A stretch of 64,000 bases of DNA from Gonocerus acuteangulatus (Eukaryota > Arthropoda > Insecta > Hemiptera > Coreidae), in contig OX328131.1 in the NCBI GenBank assembly GCA_946811695.1, forward strand, positions 10,628,332 through 10,692,331, read 5' to 3'. Below are positions 62,702 to 64,000 of the stretch, one piece after another; positions within the stretch are counted from its first letter, which is position 1; each line of letters begins with the position of its first letter. The notes under the pieces were generated by a model. It did no database searches. It was not told the origin of the DNA and saw only the letters and a program-made list of their open reading frames with translations. The position numbers and the translations under genes were made by a program.

Positions 62702-64000
<1,299 letters not shown>

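Overview
The window is a repeat-saturated eukaryotic genomic segment, almost certainly from an insect. The evidence is a cluster of takeout/juvenile-hormone-binding-protein (JHBP)-like genes, an arthropod family, whose small exons have GT-AG junctions and are separated by introns of 1-11 kb filled with transposable elements. The order of insect cannot be fixed from sequence alone.

Host genes, all on the minus strand in head-to-tail tandem. Gene C: only exon 1 (3055-3121) is inside; the rest lies left of the window. Gene A is complete: six exons between 28997 and 4808, 750 coding bases, 249 residues, with a TATA box and initiator upstream. Gene B has exons 2-6 (55427 to 39697); exon 1 was not found and probably lies right of the window. 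Exons 2-6 of A and B have identical lengths (93, 151, 131, 156, 152) and identical phases, and their introns still share sequence, so they are recent duplicates. Long-ORF searches miss these genes because every exon is under 160 bases.

Mobile elements make up nearly everything else. Non-LTR elements: an RTE-like relic at 5.2-7.4 kb, another at 26.4-28.7 kb, a 699-residue RT/RNase H ORF at 33.3-35.4 kb and many RNase H scraps. A Penelope-like element (PLE) occupies 56.6-62.7 kb, with an 815-residue RT ORF and GIY-YIG pieces. Helentron/HINE-like rolling-circle copies with (TA)n tracts lie at 10.2, 19.8-22.5, 23.4, 27.5, 30.7-38.9, 59.7 and 62.7 kb. DNA transposons include Merlin (8-bp TSDs), PIF/Harbinger (TAA/TTA TSDs), hAT-type foldbacks, mariner, a TTAA-flanked element and an unassigned element at 11.8-13.1 kb. 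SINEs are of tRNA and 5S rRNA type. There is a 95-bp-LTR Gypsy relic at 26.8 kb.

Tandem arrays: about 45 copies of a 109/113-bp unit (49.2-54.2 kb), a 44-bp array (46.7-47.9 kb), a 46/49-bp array (55.5-56.4 kb), a 54-bp array (29.35-29.9 kb) and a 20-bp array (39.1-39.3 kb).

Most interesting: (1) the 109/113-bp satellite looks seeded at a SINE tail/intron junction whose single-copy counterpart survives in gene A; (2) hammerhead-ribozyme-like motifs with covarying stem I lie in PLE-type termini, often as inverted pairs inside (TA)n tracts; (3) a PLE RT has a fourfold in-frame expansion of a conserved block; (4) 5S- and tRNA-derived SINEs share one 3' tail; (5) an unassigned transposon has four copies of its terminal motif; (6) the ATG lying 4 nt after the predicted start site is the start codon in gene C but opens an upstream ORF in gene A.
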